Positions 27,740 to 36,429 of a DNA stretch of 64,000 bases are shown here, piece after piece. Position 1 is the first letter of the stretch; each line of letters opens with the position of its first letter. Under the pieces are notes generated by a model. That model saw nothing but the letters and a program-made list of their open reading frames with translations. It made no database searches and was not told the DNA's origin. This stretch comes from Methylotuvimicrobium sp. KM2. Lineage in GTDB: Bacteria > Pseudomonadota > Gammaproteobacteria > Methylococcales > Methylomonadaceae. The DNA lies in contig NZ_CP150634.1 in the NCBI RefSeq assembly GCF_038051925.1, forward strand, positions 4,762,864-4,826,863, given 5' to 3'. The translations under genes and the position numbers were made by a program.

Positions 27740-30144
27740 AGTGGATTTCCCTCGGATAGATTTTTCAAACCCAAAATATTTGCGATCAACCCTTCCGCCT
27801 GCTGTTCCAGGCGAATAATGTCGGTTGCAACTTCCTCTAATGAACGCAGCGGCTTATGGCGATAAAAGTATTTGTTAAAGCTGATTTCATAACCGATTTT
27901 CACCGAATCGAGGTTGAGCCAGGCTTCGGCGACATGGGGCCGAACTTCATCCACAAAGTATTGATGAATGGCGGAATGTTCGCCCTTGGCTGGGTAGGTC
28001 AGTGGGATGGATTCGCTGTCGCGCAGGTCTGAATTCGACTCAAAAGTGACAAATTCGCCCTTTTTGCCTGTGGGGTAGTAGCCAAAATCCGGGAGTTCGG
28101 CTTCGTCACATGCATAGCGCTCTAACAGGTCTTCAAGCTTATCCGCACTGAGTTTAACCACTTTTTTCACCACCTTGGCTGCGCTGTCGTCATACCAACT
28201 CACGGCGTTTAAAATGGCGTTTTTCTCTGAGGCGCTCAGTTTGGTTTTTTGCGCTTTCAGTTGGGCTTCGACTAATTCTTTAAACGGGTTGTAGTCGTTG
28301 TATTCCTCCTGTCCGATGGCGGCCATCAGCTCGGTGGCGACGCGGTGCAGGGCTTGCAATGACAGCCAGTGTTTCACATCCAGTAATTTGCTTTTGGCTT
28401 TGGTGTTTAGGCTGATGTCGTTGTCTTCGCACCAACTGAGAATGGCTTTGTCGATGGATTTTAAAAAGCCGGCTTCGTAGACGCGCTCGCCGTGTTCTTG
28501 GTAAAGGTGCTCCATCACTTCGCTAAGGGCTTTATCAAAGCGCAGCGGCGCGATGGCCTCGGGTGTGAACTGCGCTTTGCGCCGGTCGGGGCGCTCAATG
28601 CTGACTTTGTAATAGCCAAAGTCGGCATTGTTAAACACCTTGCTGGCCAGGCCAATGGGGTCTTGGTTGTCGTTGAGTTGGCGTTCAACTTCGGCGCAGG
28701 CCAAATAGGTATGGGTGATTTCTTCAATGTGCTCGGGAGCAAATTCGCAGTTTTTGTTACCCAGGTTTTTGCGCAGTTTGCGAAACATCAGGCTGGCGTC
28801 GATTAACTGCACCTTACCTTGGCGTGATTCGGGTTTGTTGTTGTTCAAGACCCAGATGTAAGTGGTGATACCGGTGTTGTAAAACAGATTATTCGGTAGT
28901 TGAACGATGGCTTCCAGTCTATCGTTTTCGATGATGTAACGGCGAATATTACTCTCGCCACCGCCGGCATCGCCGGTAAACAGTGATGAACCATTGTGAA
29001 CAGAGGCGATTCGGCTGCCGAGCGGGCTGACGGCCGGGTCTTTCATCTTGCTGACCATTTCCATCAGGAACAGTAACTGACCATCACTGGAGCGCGGCGT
29101 GGCATCAACCACTTCCTCATTGCCCCAGTAGTCTTTCAGGCTTACTTTGAAACGCGGGTCAATCACATCGTTGCCGTCTTTGATGTGCTTTTGTTCACCG
29201 GCCCAGCTTTTGCCATAAGGCGGGTTGGACAGCATAAAATCGAACTTGGTACCGGCAAACTCATCGGTAGACAGGGTTGAGCCTTCTCTGATGTTTTCCG
29301 GGTTATTGCCCTTAATCATCATGTCCGATTTACAAATCGCGTAGGTTTCGTCGTTGATCTCTTTGCCGTAGAGATACACATCTCGATTGTCGTTCGGGTA
29401 TTTTTCTTCAATGAAATTTTGCGACTCCGTCAACATACCGCCGCTACCACAAGCCGGGTCATACACGGTCATCGTCAGTGGTAGCCGGTCTTTCACCGGG
29501 TCGAATACCAGGTGCGTCATCAGTTCAATGACTTCCCTGGGCGTAAAGTGTTCTCCGGCTTCTTCGTTATTTTCTTCGTTGAATTTGCGGACTAGTTCTT
29601 CAAACACATAACCCATGCCCAGGTTGGTCAATGCCGGCATTTTATTGCCATCCGGATCTTCAACGGTTTCGTGCGTTAGGTTGATATAAGGCGAGACAAA
29701 TTTTTCGACGACATCCAGCAGCACCTGTTTTGACGCCATGTGGCGGATCTGAGACTTCAAGTTAAAGCATTCAATGATTTCTTTGACGTTGTCGCTGAAA
29801 CCGAGCAGGTATTCTTCAAAGTTTGCCAGCATGATTTGCTGGTTGTTCGTTGCGGTATTGAAGAGTGACTTTAGCGTCCACTTGGACGTGTTATAAAACA
29901 CATAGCCACTGGCGGCTTTTAACGGTTCGTCGTCCAACTCCGTGGCTTGCATTTCTTCTTTCTGAAATTTTACTTCTTCCAGCACCGCTTCTTTGGTTGG
30001 CTCAAGCAGGGTATCGAGCCGACGCAATACCACCATAGGCAGAATGACATCACGGTATTTGCCGCGAACGTACACATCGCGCAGACAGTCGTCGGCGATA
30101 TTCCAGATAAACGAGATCAGCTTATTGTGTACACTGTGGTCCAT
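27736..30144 (-). CDS. hsdM: Type I restriction enzyme, N6-adenine methyltransferase (HsdM)
   Basis: About 802 residues from ATG 30144, which has an AAGGA Shine-Dalgarno; the ORF could start 14 codons earlier at 30186 without one. The N-terminal helical HsdM domain (HNKLISFIWNIADDC) is followed by the methylase core with motif I YDPACGSGGML and catalytic motif IV SNPPYGKSW. The C-terminus is longer than classic HsdM (about 520), as in the long HsdM subgroup. It methylates the host target and with HsdS forms the core of the enzyme. First gene of the operon. Confidence 0.94.
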   Translation of the reverse strand: MDHSVHNKLISFIWNIADDCLRDVYVRGKYRDVILPMVVLRRLDTLLEPTKEAVLEEVKFQKEEMQATELDDEPLKAASGYVFYNTSKWTLKSLFNTATNNQQIMLANFEEYLLGFSDNVKEIIECFNLKSQIRHMASKQVLLDVVEKFVSPYINLTHETVEDPDGNKMPALTNLGMGYVFEELVRKFNEENNEEAGEHFTPREVIELMTHLVFDPVKDRLPLTMTVYDPACGSGGMLTESQNFIEEKYPNDNRDVYLYGKEINDETYAICKSDMMIKGNNPENIREGSTLSTDEFAGTKFDFMLSNPPYGKSWAGEQKHIKDGNDVIDPRFKVSLKDYWGNEEVVDATPRSSDGQLLFLMEMVSKMKDPAVSPLGSRIASVHNGSSLFTGDAGGGESNIRRYIIENDRLEAIVQLPNNLFYNTGITTYIWVLNNNKPESRQGKVQLIDASLMFRKLRKNLGNKNCEFAPEHIEEITHTYLACAEVERQLNDNQDPIGLASKVFNNADFGYYKVSIERPDRRKAQFTPEAIAPLRFDKALSEVMEHLYQEHGERVYEAGFLKSIDKAILSWCEDNDISLNTKAKSKLLDVKHWLSLQALHRVATELMAAIGQEEYNDYNPFKELVEAQLKAQKTKLSASEKNAILNAVSWYDDSAAKVVKKVVKLSADKLEDLLERYACDEAELPDFGYYPTGKKGEFVTFESNSDLRDSESIPLTYPAKGEHSAIHQYFVDEVRPHVAEAWLNLDSVKIGYEISFNKYFYRHKPLRSLEEVATDIIRLEQQAEGLIANILGLKNLSEGNPL

Positions 30145-30211
30145 TTTTTTCCTTTGAGTGCCCGGTTTCATCGGGAACTGATTCATTTCAGATGTTGTTC
30201 AATTTTTTTAA

Positions 30212-30529
30212 GGATTGGGTCGTAAATAACTTCCCCATTTTACGGAGGGTTCGGTTGCTCGATTGGCAGGTGTCGGCGGCAGGGAAAGCCGCCGTCAAGC
30301 CTACACGGACGTATTCACCCAGCACCTAAATTCCATAGCCTTTTGGCTATGGTAACTATCTTGCATAATTCATCCAGCACCTAAATAAGCCATGATTTTG
30401 AATCATTGCCAAACACCTATAGAATTTAGGTGCTGGATTTAGGTGCTGGGTTCACGGCGTCCTGCCAAGCGAGTTACCGAACCCTCAACAAAGCGCATAG
30501 TTCAAAGACGTTATTTATCACGAAATCCT
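30212..30529. mobile_element. MITE-like element, family B, copy 1
   Basis: A non-coding unit of 318 bp. Its ends are inverted repeats (GGATTGGGTCGTAAATAAC versus GACGTTATTTATCACGAAATCC read inverted). Inner arms GGGTTCGGTTGCTCG and GCGAGTTACCGAACCC are also inverted, and it contains several copies of the phrase TTTAGGTGCTGG. A shorter copy is at 35081-35328 and a piece at 41040-41130. It borders the start of the restriction operon; the gap 30187-30650 holds no gene. Confidence 0.7.
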
Positions 30530-30650
30530 AAGGCTTCTGATGCGTGTCATTCAAACCATTAGCCCGAGCGCCCCGGCGCCGAAATTTGACTAGATAACGA
30601 CGAACGCGGAGCGTGGAAGTCATTCGGGGATGTTGTTTTTTACCGTATCT

Positions 30651-32951
30651 TCAAGCATCCTCCCGGTGCTTGATAATCAGCGGACAAAACAAAAAACCCA
30701 ACAGCACGCCGAGCACGACGACGCCGGCCAGAATTCTAAGCGATGTACTCTCGGCCGTGCCCAAGCAACCGAAAGCCAGCGCACTGGTGGACATCGAGGC
30801 GGCCATCGCTTGATAGGTTAGTTTGATATTGCCGCCGCGATTTTCCTGGTAAAAAATACCGTAATCGACACAAATTGCTACGACCAGCAGAAAACCGACC
30901 AAATGCAGAAAACTGATCGCCGCGCCGCTCAAGGACCAGAGGCTTAAAATGAACAGCGCCGCCAATACCGCCGGCAATAAGGTTTGCAGCGTTTTTACCA
31001 GGCTTCGGTAGCGCACGGCCAATAACAGCACGATAATGAATAAACCGACCGCCAGCAAGATCCGGGCTCTTTCGGTATAGTCGCGGGTCATGTCGTTGAG
31101 CATATCGCGCTGGCTGAAATAACGCGCGTCCTCGATCGTAGCTAGCGCTGCCCGTAGCGCTTCGGGCTTATGTTCGGCCAGCCAGATCATCACGACGGTT
31201 TGGCGCTCCGTGCTGATGATACGGCTGTCTATCAGTCTTTTGACCGGTGTTTCGAATACTTGCTCCAATGTCAGCGGGTCCTGCTTCGGATAGTCGAATT
31301 GGCCTAATCGTTCGATCGACAAGCCTTGTTCCCGAAGGGCCTGTTGCCAGAGCTGCCGGTTATCGTCGGTCAGATAGTCTTGAAATAGCGCTTGATTACG
31401 CTGTTGTTGTTGCGCCGATAGCAGCCAAGGATACAGGCCGAAATACTCGTTCAGTTCGCCTTGTTGTTTCAATCGGTCCAGCACCGGATAAACTTGCTCG
31501 GCTTTTTGCAGTGCGGCTTCGATGTCTTGCCCGGTAATCAGCACGAAACGCCCCGGCTCAATGCTGACCATGCGCGCCCTTATGCGTTTGTCGTTTTCTT
31601 TCAGATAATCCAGTTCCGGCGTTAAATCCTGCATGTCTTCGAGCCAGCGTATCGACTGCAAACCTAACAACGATGAGCCTAGCAGCGCTAGCAGCACGGT
31701 CAACAGCCAAGGCCGGAAACGCGCGCAGAAGCTGGCCCAACGCGCGACAAGCGGGACCTTTAACGTTCTACGGCTGCCTGCGACGACCAAGCCCGGTAGG
31801 ATGAAGCGGGTCAATAACAAGGCGGTAATGATGCCGGTACCGGCATAGACCGCGATTTGTTGAAATCCCGGATAACCGGACGCGCCCAAGGCCGTATAAC
31901 CGACCAGTGTTGTAATACCACCGAGTAAAAGACTAGGCCAGATTCTGACAATCGCCGCGGTCTTGTCCCCGGCGCGAACCGTTTGCGCGTGTGCAACCGC
32001 ATGTATCGGGTAGTCGATGCAGATACCGATCAACGTGGAGCCGATCGCAATCGTCATGCCGTGCACATAGCCGAATACCCAAGCGGTGCTCAGTATCGCG
32101 CTCAGGATCACGATAATCAATAAGGTGAATACTTGCAGCAATGCGCCGAACGAGCGGAATAGCAGCAGAAACAGCGCCATTAAGGCAATGGAAGACAGAA
32201 CGCTAATTTGGACGATATCGCCCTGAATCAATTGTTGCGTTGCCACCGCAAACACCGGAACGCCGGTCATTTCCAGTCGCCAGGCTTCCGGCCGGGCTTG
32301 CATGAGTTCTTTAAAGGCTTGATCGATCGCCGCCTGAATTCGGCTTTGTTGCGGCGCGTCCAATCCGGCCATCTCGGTTTCCAGGATCAAATTCCGGTAT
32401 TGCGTATTGGTGATGCCGGCTTGTTGCATTTGCGCGCCGACGGTGCGAAAGCCGTTTAGCGTCAATAACAAGGGATCTTGCAAGGCGATGCTTTTGATCA
32501 TCGCGCCTTGCGGAGACAAGAGCGCTCGTTTCAAAAACTCGGCGCGTTGCGCCAAGCCTTGCGGCGTGAACAGCTCCGCCAAGTCCGATTCCGGGGTAAG
32601 ACTGTAGAGCGCGCCGGCGTAATCGCGGTATAGTGCTTGCACCGCTTCGATGTTTTGGTTTTGTCGTTCGGGCGACCAGACTTCGAGCACTCCGTCGATG
32701 GTATTCAAGCGTTCTTGCAGTGCCTCGATGAAAGCGCCGGTGACCGGCTCGCCTGTATCCGAGCCGACCGAAATTAAATAACGCCGCGACAATGCGCCGG
32801 ACTGCATTTCGCTCGCGAGCATCAGTTCTTCGGCATTGTCGCCGGCGATGATGAAAGCGGAAAGGTCGGTCTTGAATTCGACCGTTAATGCCACCAGCAA
32901 TGTCAGCAATGGCGGCAACAGATAAAAAAGGCTATTGCGTAGCTTCGGCAA
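30651..32951 (-). CDS. MMPL/RND-superfamily exporter
   Basis: 766 residues with about 12 membrane helices in two homologous halves, each with one helix followed by a large periplasmic loop and then five helices. Sequences such as STLIGICIDYPIHAVAHAQ and VAICVDYGIFYQE carry the conserved intramembrane Asp-Tyr of proton-driven MMPL transporters. Such exporters next to a LolA-like protein are typical of aryl-polyene and related lipid-pigment clusters, where they are thought to move the product out of the inner membrane. Start codon 1 bp from the LolA-like stop; same operon. Confidence 0.9.
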   Translation of the reverse strand: MPKLRNSLFYLLPPLLTLLVALTVEFKTDLSAFIIAGDNAEELMLASEMQSGALSRRYLISVGSDTGEPVTGAFIEALQERLNTIDGVLEVWSPERQNQNIEAVQALYRDYAGALYSLTPESDLAELFTPQGLAQRAEFLKRALLSPQGAMIKSIALQDPLLLTLNGFRTVGAQMQQAGITNTQYRNLILETEMAGLDAPQQSRIQAAIDQAFKELMQARPEAWRLEMTGVPVFAVATQQLIQGDIVQISVLSSIALMALFLLLFRSFGALLQVFTLLIIVILSAILSTAWVFGYVHGMTIAIGSTLIGICIDYPIHAVAHAQTVRAGDKTAAIVRIWPSLLLGGITTLVGYTALGASGYPGFQQIAVYAGTGIITALLLTRFILPGLVVAGSRRTLKVPLVARWASFCARFRPWLLTVLLALLGSSLLGLQSIRWLEDMQDLTPELDYLKENDKRIRARMVSIEPGRFVLITGQDIEAALQKAEQVYPVLDRLKQQGELNEYFGLYPWLLSAQQQQRNQALFQDYLTDDNRQLWQQALREQGLSIERLGQFDYPKQDPLTLEQVFETPVKRLIDSRIISTERQTVVMIWLAEHKPEALRAALATIEDARYFSQRDMLNDMTRDYTERARILLAVGLFIIVLLLAVRYRSLVKTLQTLLPAVLAALFILSLWSLSGAAISFLHLVGFLLVVAICVDYGIFYQENRGGNIKLTYQAMAASMSTSALAFGCLGTAESTSLRILAGVVVLGVLLGFLFCPLIIKHREDA

Positions 32952-32952
32952 A

Positions 32953-33600
32953 TCAGTTCCCCAGCAATTCTTTATACAAGCGATTCACTTCGGTTTCGAT
33001 CGTTTTGCCTTCGGCATCCTTGCTCAACAAAAATTCGCTGTGATCGCCGTCGGCCTGCCTGATTTCGATACGCTCGGCTTGTTGTCCGGGCGGGCCTGAA
33101 ATAACGACAGTCAATCCGGACCGGTCGCCCCGCCTAGGCTTCAGCGTCATCAGCCAGTCTTGCTCCCGGGCGTCGAAATCGACGCGATAAACTCTGTGCA
33201 GCAAGGCGATATCGGCATTGACCAAGGCATTGAAGAAGGCGATATGCAAGCTTAACGGATTGGCCGCGTCCAGCTCGCCTCGATGGCGCATATTAGCCGC
33301 CGGATCGAAATAGAACATCCGGTCGCCCTTGATGCCCATTAATACCCTCTCCGGTCGCAATTGTTCCTTGATCATCAAATCCGGCGCCTGCGAGTACAGA
33401 TAACCGCTGCCTTGCCAAGGTTGATCGATAAGTTCCAGTATGCGGGTTTCTTGATAGGCGATTCGCACCGCGGTATCCGATTGCATCCTTTGCATGACTT
33501 CCCACTCGGTATCGACGGCATGGGCTGCTTTTGCCGATAAAAAGAACGGCAGTAGCAAAAGAAATGTTGAGCAAAATGAGGTGATGTTAGGTTTATTCAT
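32953..33600 (-). CDS. LolA-like outer-membrane lipoprotein carrier protein
   Basis: 215 residues with a signal peptide (ending KAAHA, cut before VDTEW) and a LolA-type fold. Recognisable segments are GSGYLYSQAPDLMIKEQL, MLFYFDP-like RMFYFDPAANMRHRGEL and DFDAREQDWLMTLKPRRG. LolA proteins carry lipid-linked cargo through the periplasm; the copies found beside MMPL exporters are thought to serve the exported polyene lipid rather than general lipoproteins. The complete copy; a broken one follows upstream. Confidence 0.88.
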   Translation of the reverse strand: MNKPNITSFCSTFLLLLPFFLSAKAAHAVDTEWEVMQRMQSDTAVRIAYQETRILELIDQPWQGSGYLYSQAPDLMIKEQLRPERVLMGIKGDRMFYFDPAANMRHRGELDAANPLSLHIAFFNALVNADIALLHRVYRVDFDAREQDWLMTLKPRRGDRSGLTVVISGPPGQQAERIEIRQADGDHSEFLLSKDAEGKTIETEVNRLYKELLGN

Positions 33601-33629
33601 TTAGAGTGTTTGTACATACATCCCGATTC

Positions 33630-34016
33630 TCAAGGGGTTCCCATGCTCTGCGTTACTGACATTAAGGTAGGTGGGTCAAAACAGCGTAGCCCGGATGGAG
33701 CGTAGCGCAATCCGGGAAGCTCGGAGCCACGCCATTCCCGTATTCCGCTGCGCTGCATACGGGCTACATGCTGCAATTGCTCCTTGATCATCAAATCCGG
33801 CGCCATCGAGTACAAATAACCGCTGCCTTGCCAAGGTTGGTCGATAAGTTCCAGTATGCGGGTTTCTTGATAGGCGATTCGAACTGCCGTATCCGATTGC
33901 ATCCTTTGCATGACTTCCCACTCGGTATCGACGGCATGGGCTGCTTTTGCCGATAAAAAGAACGGCAGTAGCAAAAGAAATATTGAGCAAAATGAGGTGA
34001 TGTTAGGTTTATTCAT
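33630..34016 (-). pseudogene. Truncated tandem copy of the LolA-like gene
   Basis: The first 80 codons repeat those of 32953-33600 almost exactly (few substitutions, for example GYLYSMAP for GYLYSQAP), and the upstream leader TTAGAGTGTTTGT is duplicated too. After KEQLQ the frame runs into an unrelated palindromic repeat and ends in non-homologous residues. The C-terminal 60% of the protein is missing. A recent partial gene duplication interrupted by, or joined to, a repeat. Confidence 0.85.
33687..33768. repeat. Palindromic GTAGCCCGGATGG-type repeat
   Basis: GTAGCCCGGATGGAGCGTAG (from 33687) and the inverted GTAGCCCGTATGCAGCGCAG (ending 33768) form head-to-head arms. This is the well-known intergenic repeat type found in many proteobacteria. 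It sits exactly at the breakpoint of the duplicated LolA-like gene. Confidence 0.75.
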
Positions 34017-34112
34017 TTAGAGTGTTTGTGCATCCATCCGGATTCCCAAATAGTTCCCATGCAGAGCGTTCATTGTTATACATAAATGGTGTATTACCGT
34101 CATGTCATCTTA

Positions 34113-34250
34113 GCTAATGTGACCTCGATACCATTTATTGTTACCTAACGCGCCCGGCTTCGAAATCGCGATCTGGGGATCGCTCCCACAGAGCATTCGA
34201 AACCTTTGTGGGAGCGACGCCTTCGTCGCGACTATCGAAGCCCCGATGCG
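34113..34250. repeat. GTGGGAGCGACGCC-type palindromic repeat and flanking repeat end
   Basis: GAAATCGCGATCTGGGGATC followed by GTGGGAGCGACGCCTTCGTC and GCGAC forms a large hairpin, preceded by the repeat end CTCGATACCATTTATTG (from about 34119). An alike copy with alike flanks is at 35455-35545. The remainder of the gap 34017-34405 has no supported gene. Confidence 0.65.
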
Positions 34251-34405
34251 CAATGTTCTGTGACTTATCAAACAGCACAGCTCCCGGATATTCCGATAAC
34301 TGGTTGTCAAAACGCATGACGGTACTTGTCTATAACGTTGGGCGCAGAGCGTGAGAACGATGGAAAGCGATTTAAGGCAGGTCAAGATTAAGGAAAATTG
34401 TTTCA

Positions 34406-35035
34406 TTAACGCGCCTGCGCATCCATCCAGATTTTTCGCCCGTTGACGATCATCGTTTTAATCGTCGAGCGCGGGTCGGGGATGCCTAGGCCGGGAAAGC
34501 GGAAATGGCGATAAATGTACTCTCCTATCATCAGAGCGCCGATCATCGTATAGATCAATATGCCGTTATAGACTGTCCACCAAAAATCGCTGCCCCAGAC
34601 TGCCAAGATTGTACACATCGCGGCATTGAATGCGAAAAATCCTGTCCAGAGCAAAGTCAATTGACGGCAATAGACCAGGATTTCGGGAGGAATTTCAGGG
34701 AATTCCAGCCTTACGAAGCTTTCGATAAACGGCGGTCCCTTGTCTTTCAGCAAAGTCCGCCCGAAAACGCCCATCAACATGAGTTGAATCAATACCGGCA
34801 ATATTTTCGCGGTGACGGTTTGCAGATAATACGCGCCCAACAGCAAGGCCAGCGCGAACAGGCCTTTGTAGATTTTGACTCTCAGGCTGGGTGCGGCCAA
34901 CGCCCGCATCAGATAGAGGCCGGAAAAAATAGCCGGCGCCAGCCAGACCATGCCGCTTTCGATCCCCCGGTAAACCAGGTACGGATAGGATAGGAACAAG
35001 CCGGTGGCGATGATGCTTTTTATGAGGGCGGTCAT
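34406..35035 (-). CDS. COG4648-type inner-membrane protein
   Basis: 209 residues from ATG 35035 (an upstream TTG at 35068 would add 11). Five or six hydrophobic helices are visible (for example IIATGLFLSYPYLVYRGIE and TVYNGILIYTMIGALMIGEY), with a charged cytoplasmic stretch RTLLKDKGPPFIESFVRLE. It matches the small COG4648 membrane proteins recurrent in aryl-polyene gene clusters; the function is not defined. Together with the LolA-like and MMPL genes downstream on the same strand it suggests a remnant or part of such a cluster. No ketosynthases or acyl carrier proteins are in the window. Confidence 0.72.
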   Translation of the reverse strand: MTALIKSIIATGLFLSYPYLVYRGIESGMVWLAPAIFSGLYLMRALAAPSLRVKIYKGLFALALLLGAYYLQTVTAKILPVLIQLMLMGVFGRTLLKDKGPPFIESFVRLEFPEIPPEILVYCRQLTLLWTGFFAFNAAMCTILAVWGSDFWWTVYNGILIYTMIGALMIGEYIYRHFRFPGLGIPDPRSTIKTMIVNGRKIWMDAQAR

Positions 35036-35080
35036 TTCGAACAAGGATACATAGTAGGAGAAAAACAAAAAATAGGCTTA

Positions 35081-35328
35081 GGATTTGGCCGTAAATAATT
35101 TCCCTATTTTAAGTAGGGTTCGGTTGCTCGATTGGCAGGTGTCGGCGGCAGGAATAGCCGCCATCAAGCCTACACGGACGTATTCACCCAGCACCTAAAT
35201 TCCATAGCCTTTTGGCTATGGTAACTATCTCGCATAATTTAGGTGCTGGGTTCACGGCGTCCTGCCAAGCGAGTGACCGAACCCTCAACAAGGCTCATAG
35301 TTTCAGGACGTTATTTATCACAAAATCC
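35081..35328. mobile_element. MITE-like element, family B, copy 2
   Basis: A 248-bp relative of 30212-30529, lacking the central 70 bp but sharing both ends, the inner arms GGGTTCGGTTGCTCG / GCGAGTGACCGAACCC, and the CCCAGCACCTAAATTCCATA segment. It is non-coding. Confidence 0.7.
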
Positions 35329-35331
35329 TTA

Positions 35332-35670
35332 GGTACCGTCTAAAAAATACTTTCGGATTTTATCGGGTACGTTACGCTAAACTTCAGTCAGTAAATGATG
35401 GACCGTTACTTAACCCATGCAACCGCGATACCGCTTGTTGTTACCTAGCATACATGGCTCCGAAATCGCGATCTGGGGATCGCTCCCACAGAGCATCCGG
35501 CCTTTTGTGGGAGCGACGCCTTCGTCGCGATTTCGAGGACGAAAGCGTTAAACGACAATAAATGATATCGAAGACTCATTGACTAGGTGGCTGTTTAAAA
35601 ATGACTTACCGATTTTATCGGATGCGCTACGCCAAACTTCGGGAACTAGATGACGGACAGTTACTTAGCG
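35332..35670. repeat. Direct repeats flanking a GTGGGAGCGACGCC hairpin
   Basis: An 85-bp segment (35332-35417, containing GATTTTATCGG and TACGCTAAACTTC) is repeated with divergence at about 35585-35670. Between them lies a unit with inverted ends (GATACCGCTTGTTG versus CAATAAATGATATC) and the hairpin GTGGGAGCGACGCCTTCGTC. The second direct repeat runs into the 3' end of the antitoxin gene at 35627. No other gene in 35069-35626. Confidence 0.6.
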
Positions 35671-35863
35671 CCGACCGCTCATTTGTTAGGGAAAAAAACG
35701 TTGCTTCGCCTCGTTCAATACGCAAGCGTCTTTCGTCGAGAATGTCTCGGTGCCAGCCGGGCATGTCGATTTCAGTTTCGTCACGAACCAAGGAATCCCA
35801 AATTGCTTCCATGGTTTCAAGACGTTCTGTCGTAGTCATTTTGTTGATTTCAAATGTATTCAT
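35627..35863 (-). CDS. Addiction-module antitoxin (TIGR02574 type), 3' end replaced
   Basis: 78 residues from ATG 35863, chosen because GAGGA lies at the right distance from it. The first 55 residues match the putative addiction module component family (MTTTERLETMEAIWDSL, then RIERGEATFFSL). The last 20 residues (TNERSALSNCPSSSS) are not family-like and are encoded by the adjacent dispersed repeat, so the original end is lost. No RelE/ParE-type toxin gene follows. Probably a non-functional orphan. Confidence 0.65.
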   Translation of the reverse strand: MNTFEINKMTTTERLETMEAIWDSLVRDETEIDMPGWHRDILDERRLRIERGEATFFSLTNERSALSNCPSSSSRSLA

Positions 35864-35865
35864 AA

Positions 35866-36429
35866 TCATTCCTCGACCCAACTCACCTTGCCGTCTTTGA
35901 AATGTACATTGAAGCGATTGAAACGGTGGCTCCAGTAAACCCAGCGATTGCCGTCCAAGCTCGGTGTTTCGGTGATCGGCGGATAGCCGATCGCGACTAG
36001 TACTGCGTCCTTGCTCATGCCTTTGGCTACCGTGCCGTTTTGAATATGTTGCTTTTCCAAGGCGTTGAACCTTGATAAATCGACCTTATTTGGCGCGAAT
36101 AATTTATCGAAGGCCTGATAGACGTCATCTCCGGTATGTTTTTGAACATTTTTTATCGTCAAATGCTGGCTGGAATTATCGACCTCGACTTCGATCGTTT
36201 TATTGGTCATTTTCAATAGCCTAACCGGGGTATTGACCGGAATCGACGCGCCGCGCCGGTAATTGGTCGTTGGATGGACGTCTTTTTCGTAACGCATCAC
36301 GAATTGCGTATAGTAGGTATCCCCCAATGAGATATGTGACGGCAAGGCTCCGGGCTTGATGGCTCTGGTGCAGGAGGCCAGCGAAAACAGTATTAATAAA
36401 AATAAACCGTAAATAGTCGTACGCATCAT
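35866..36429 (-). CDS. Putative lipoprotein with BamE/SmpA-like C-terminus
   Basis: 187 residues with a lipoprotein signal peptide and lipobox LASC (Cys about 20). The C-terminal part (GMSKDAVLVAIGYPPITETP followed by WVYW and HFKDGKVSWVEE) resembles the small BamE/OmlA-type fold. The function is unknown. The start overlaps the stop of the TauE/SafE gene by 1 bp, so the two are probably cotranslated. Confidence 0.72.
   Translation of the reverse strand: MMRTTIYGLFLLILFSLASCTRAIKPGALPSHISLGDTYYTQFVMRYEKDVHPTTNYRRGASIPVNTPVRLLKMTNKTIEVEVDNSSQHLTIKNVQKHTGDDVYQAFDKLFAPNKVDLSRFNALEKQHIQNGTVAKGMSKDAVLVAIGYPPITETPSLDGNRWVYWSHRFNRFNVHFKDGKVSWVEE

Noticed and set aside
34110..34406. 98-residue minus-strand ORF
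   Set aside because: It reads straight through the GTGGGAGCGACGCC palindromic repeat, so it is a repeat artefact.
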